Below the pieces are notes generated by a model. The model had not been told where the DNA came from and made no database searches. It was given only the letters and a program-made list of their open reading frames with translations. From NCBI GenBank assembly GCA_017382615.1, contig JAFNZX010000347.1, positions 1 to 6,409 of the forward strand: 6,409 nt of DNA. The letters run 5' to 3'. This DNA is from Clostridia bacterium. GTDB lineage: Bacteria; Bacillota; Clostridia; Oscillospirales; CAG-272. Below are positions 6,345 through 6,409 of the stretch, piece after piece (within the stretch, counting starts at the first letter, position 1; each line of letters opens with the position of its first letter). Both the position numbers and the translations under genes were made by a program.

Positions 6345-6409
6345 TCGGGGTGTGGCACAGTTTGGTATGTGCGCGAATTTCCTTCGGAAATGGTTTCGGG
6401 TCCATGAGG
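6345..6409 (+). ncRNA. tRNA-Pro-like structured RNA, unit 2 (cut by window edge)
   Basis: All 65 visible bases match 6244-6308 exactly, at a 101-nt offset. It breaks off at CCATGAGG, before the 3' strand of the outer stem. It is separated from unit 1 by 18 bases that contain only A and C (6327-6344), a linker expected to stay unstructured. Perfect identity over a non-coding stretch means a recent duplication or strong constraint. Further copies may follow outside the window. Confidence 0.55.

Larger units (their letters stand above)
6244..6409 (+). repeat. Tandem repeat, 101-nt period
   Basis: One complete 83-nt unit plus an 18-nt A/C-only linker, then 65 bases of an identical second unit reaching the window edge. 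The period is not a multiple of three and no coding frame is preserved across it. The copy number cannot be told from this window. Confidence 0.9.

Noticed and set aside
6199..6405. 68-residue open frame on the minus strand across the array
   Set aside because: It is the antisense of the tandem repeat, the 101-nt period breaks the frame between copies, and it overlaps the promoter. No ribosome site or recognisable domain.
6244..6409. CRISPR array
   Set aside because: The repeat is 83 nt and the linker is 18 nt of only A and C. Only one linker is visible and no cas genes are present.

Overview
The window looks like chromosomal DNA of a G+C-rich, endospore-forming Clostridia species, plausibly a gut Oscillospiraceae-type Firmicute. 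The evidence is a full-length SpoIIE behind a Spo0A-type promoter, a small SLOG/DUF1273 protein of a kind common in such genomes, and short GC-rich palindromic repeats ending in CCCCTACGA. The lineage is an inference; the window has no rRNA or other taxonomic marker.

Layout, left to right. (1) 46-2718, plus strand: a P-type Ca2+-ATPase of the plasma-membrane (P2B/PMCA-like) type, with all catalytic motifs. Its reading frame is open to the left edge, so the start is uncertain. (2) 2719-2889: a convergent intergenic gap with three short perfect hairpins of a dispersed palindromic repeat family. (3) 2890-5400, minus strand: spoIIE, the multi-membrane-spanning PP2C phosphatase that helps activate sigma-F in the forespore. 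(4) 5401-5665: a divergent promoter region. The spoIIE side has TTGACA and TATAAT hexamers with the long 21-bp spacer typical of Spo0A-activated sigma-A promoters, and a perfect 0A box abutting the -35. The other side has a 17-bp-spaced extended -10 promoter. (5) 5666-6145, plus strand: the SLOG/DUF1273 protein. (6) 6151-6192: a long hairpin that is a canonical terminator only when read leftward. (7) 6202-6409: a near-consensus promoter that would start transcription a few bases before a tandem array of an 83-nt structured element resembling a rearranged tRNA-Pro. The first unit is complete; the second is identical over all 65 visible bases and runs off the edge, with a 101-nt period.

The three protein genes look independently transcribed and need not work together. 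SpoIIE and the Ca2+ pump are ordinary cell functions. The unusual part is the right end: no recognisable protein is encoded there, a very strong promoter feeds directly into repeated tRNA-like RNA, and the units cannot fold into a normal cloverleaf. That is the best candidate for an undescribed element, and most of it may lie beyond the window.
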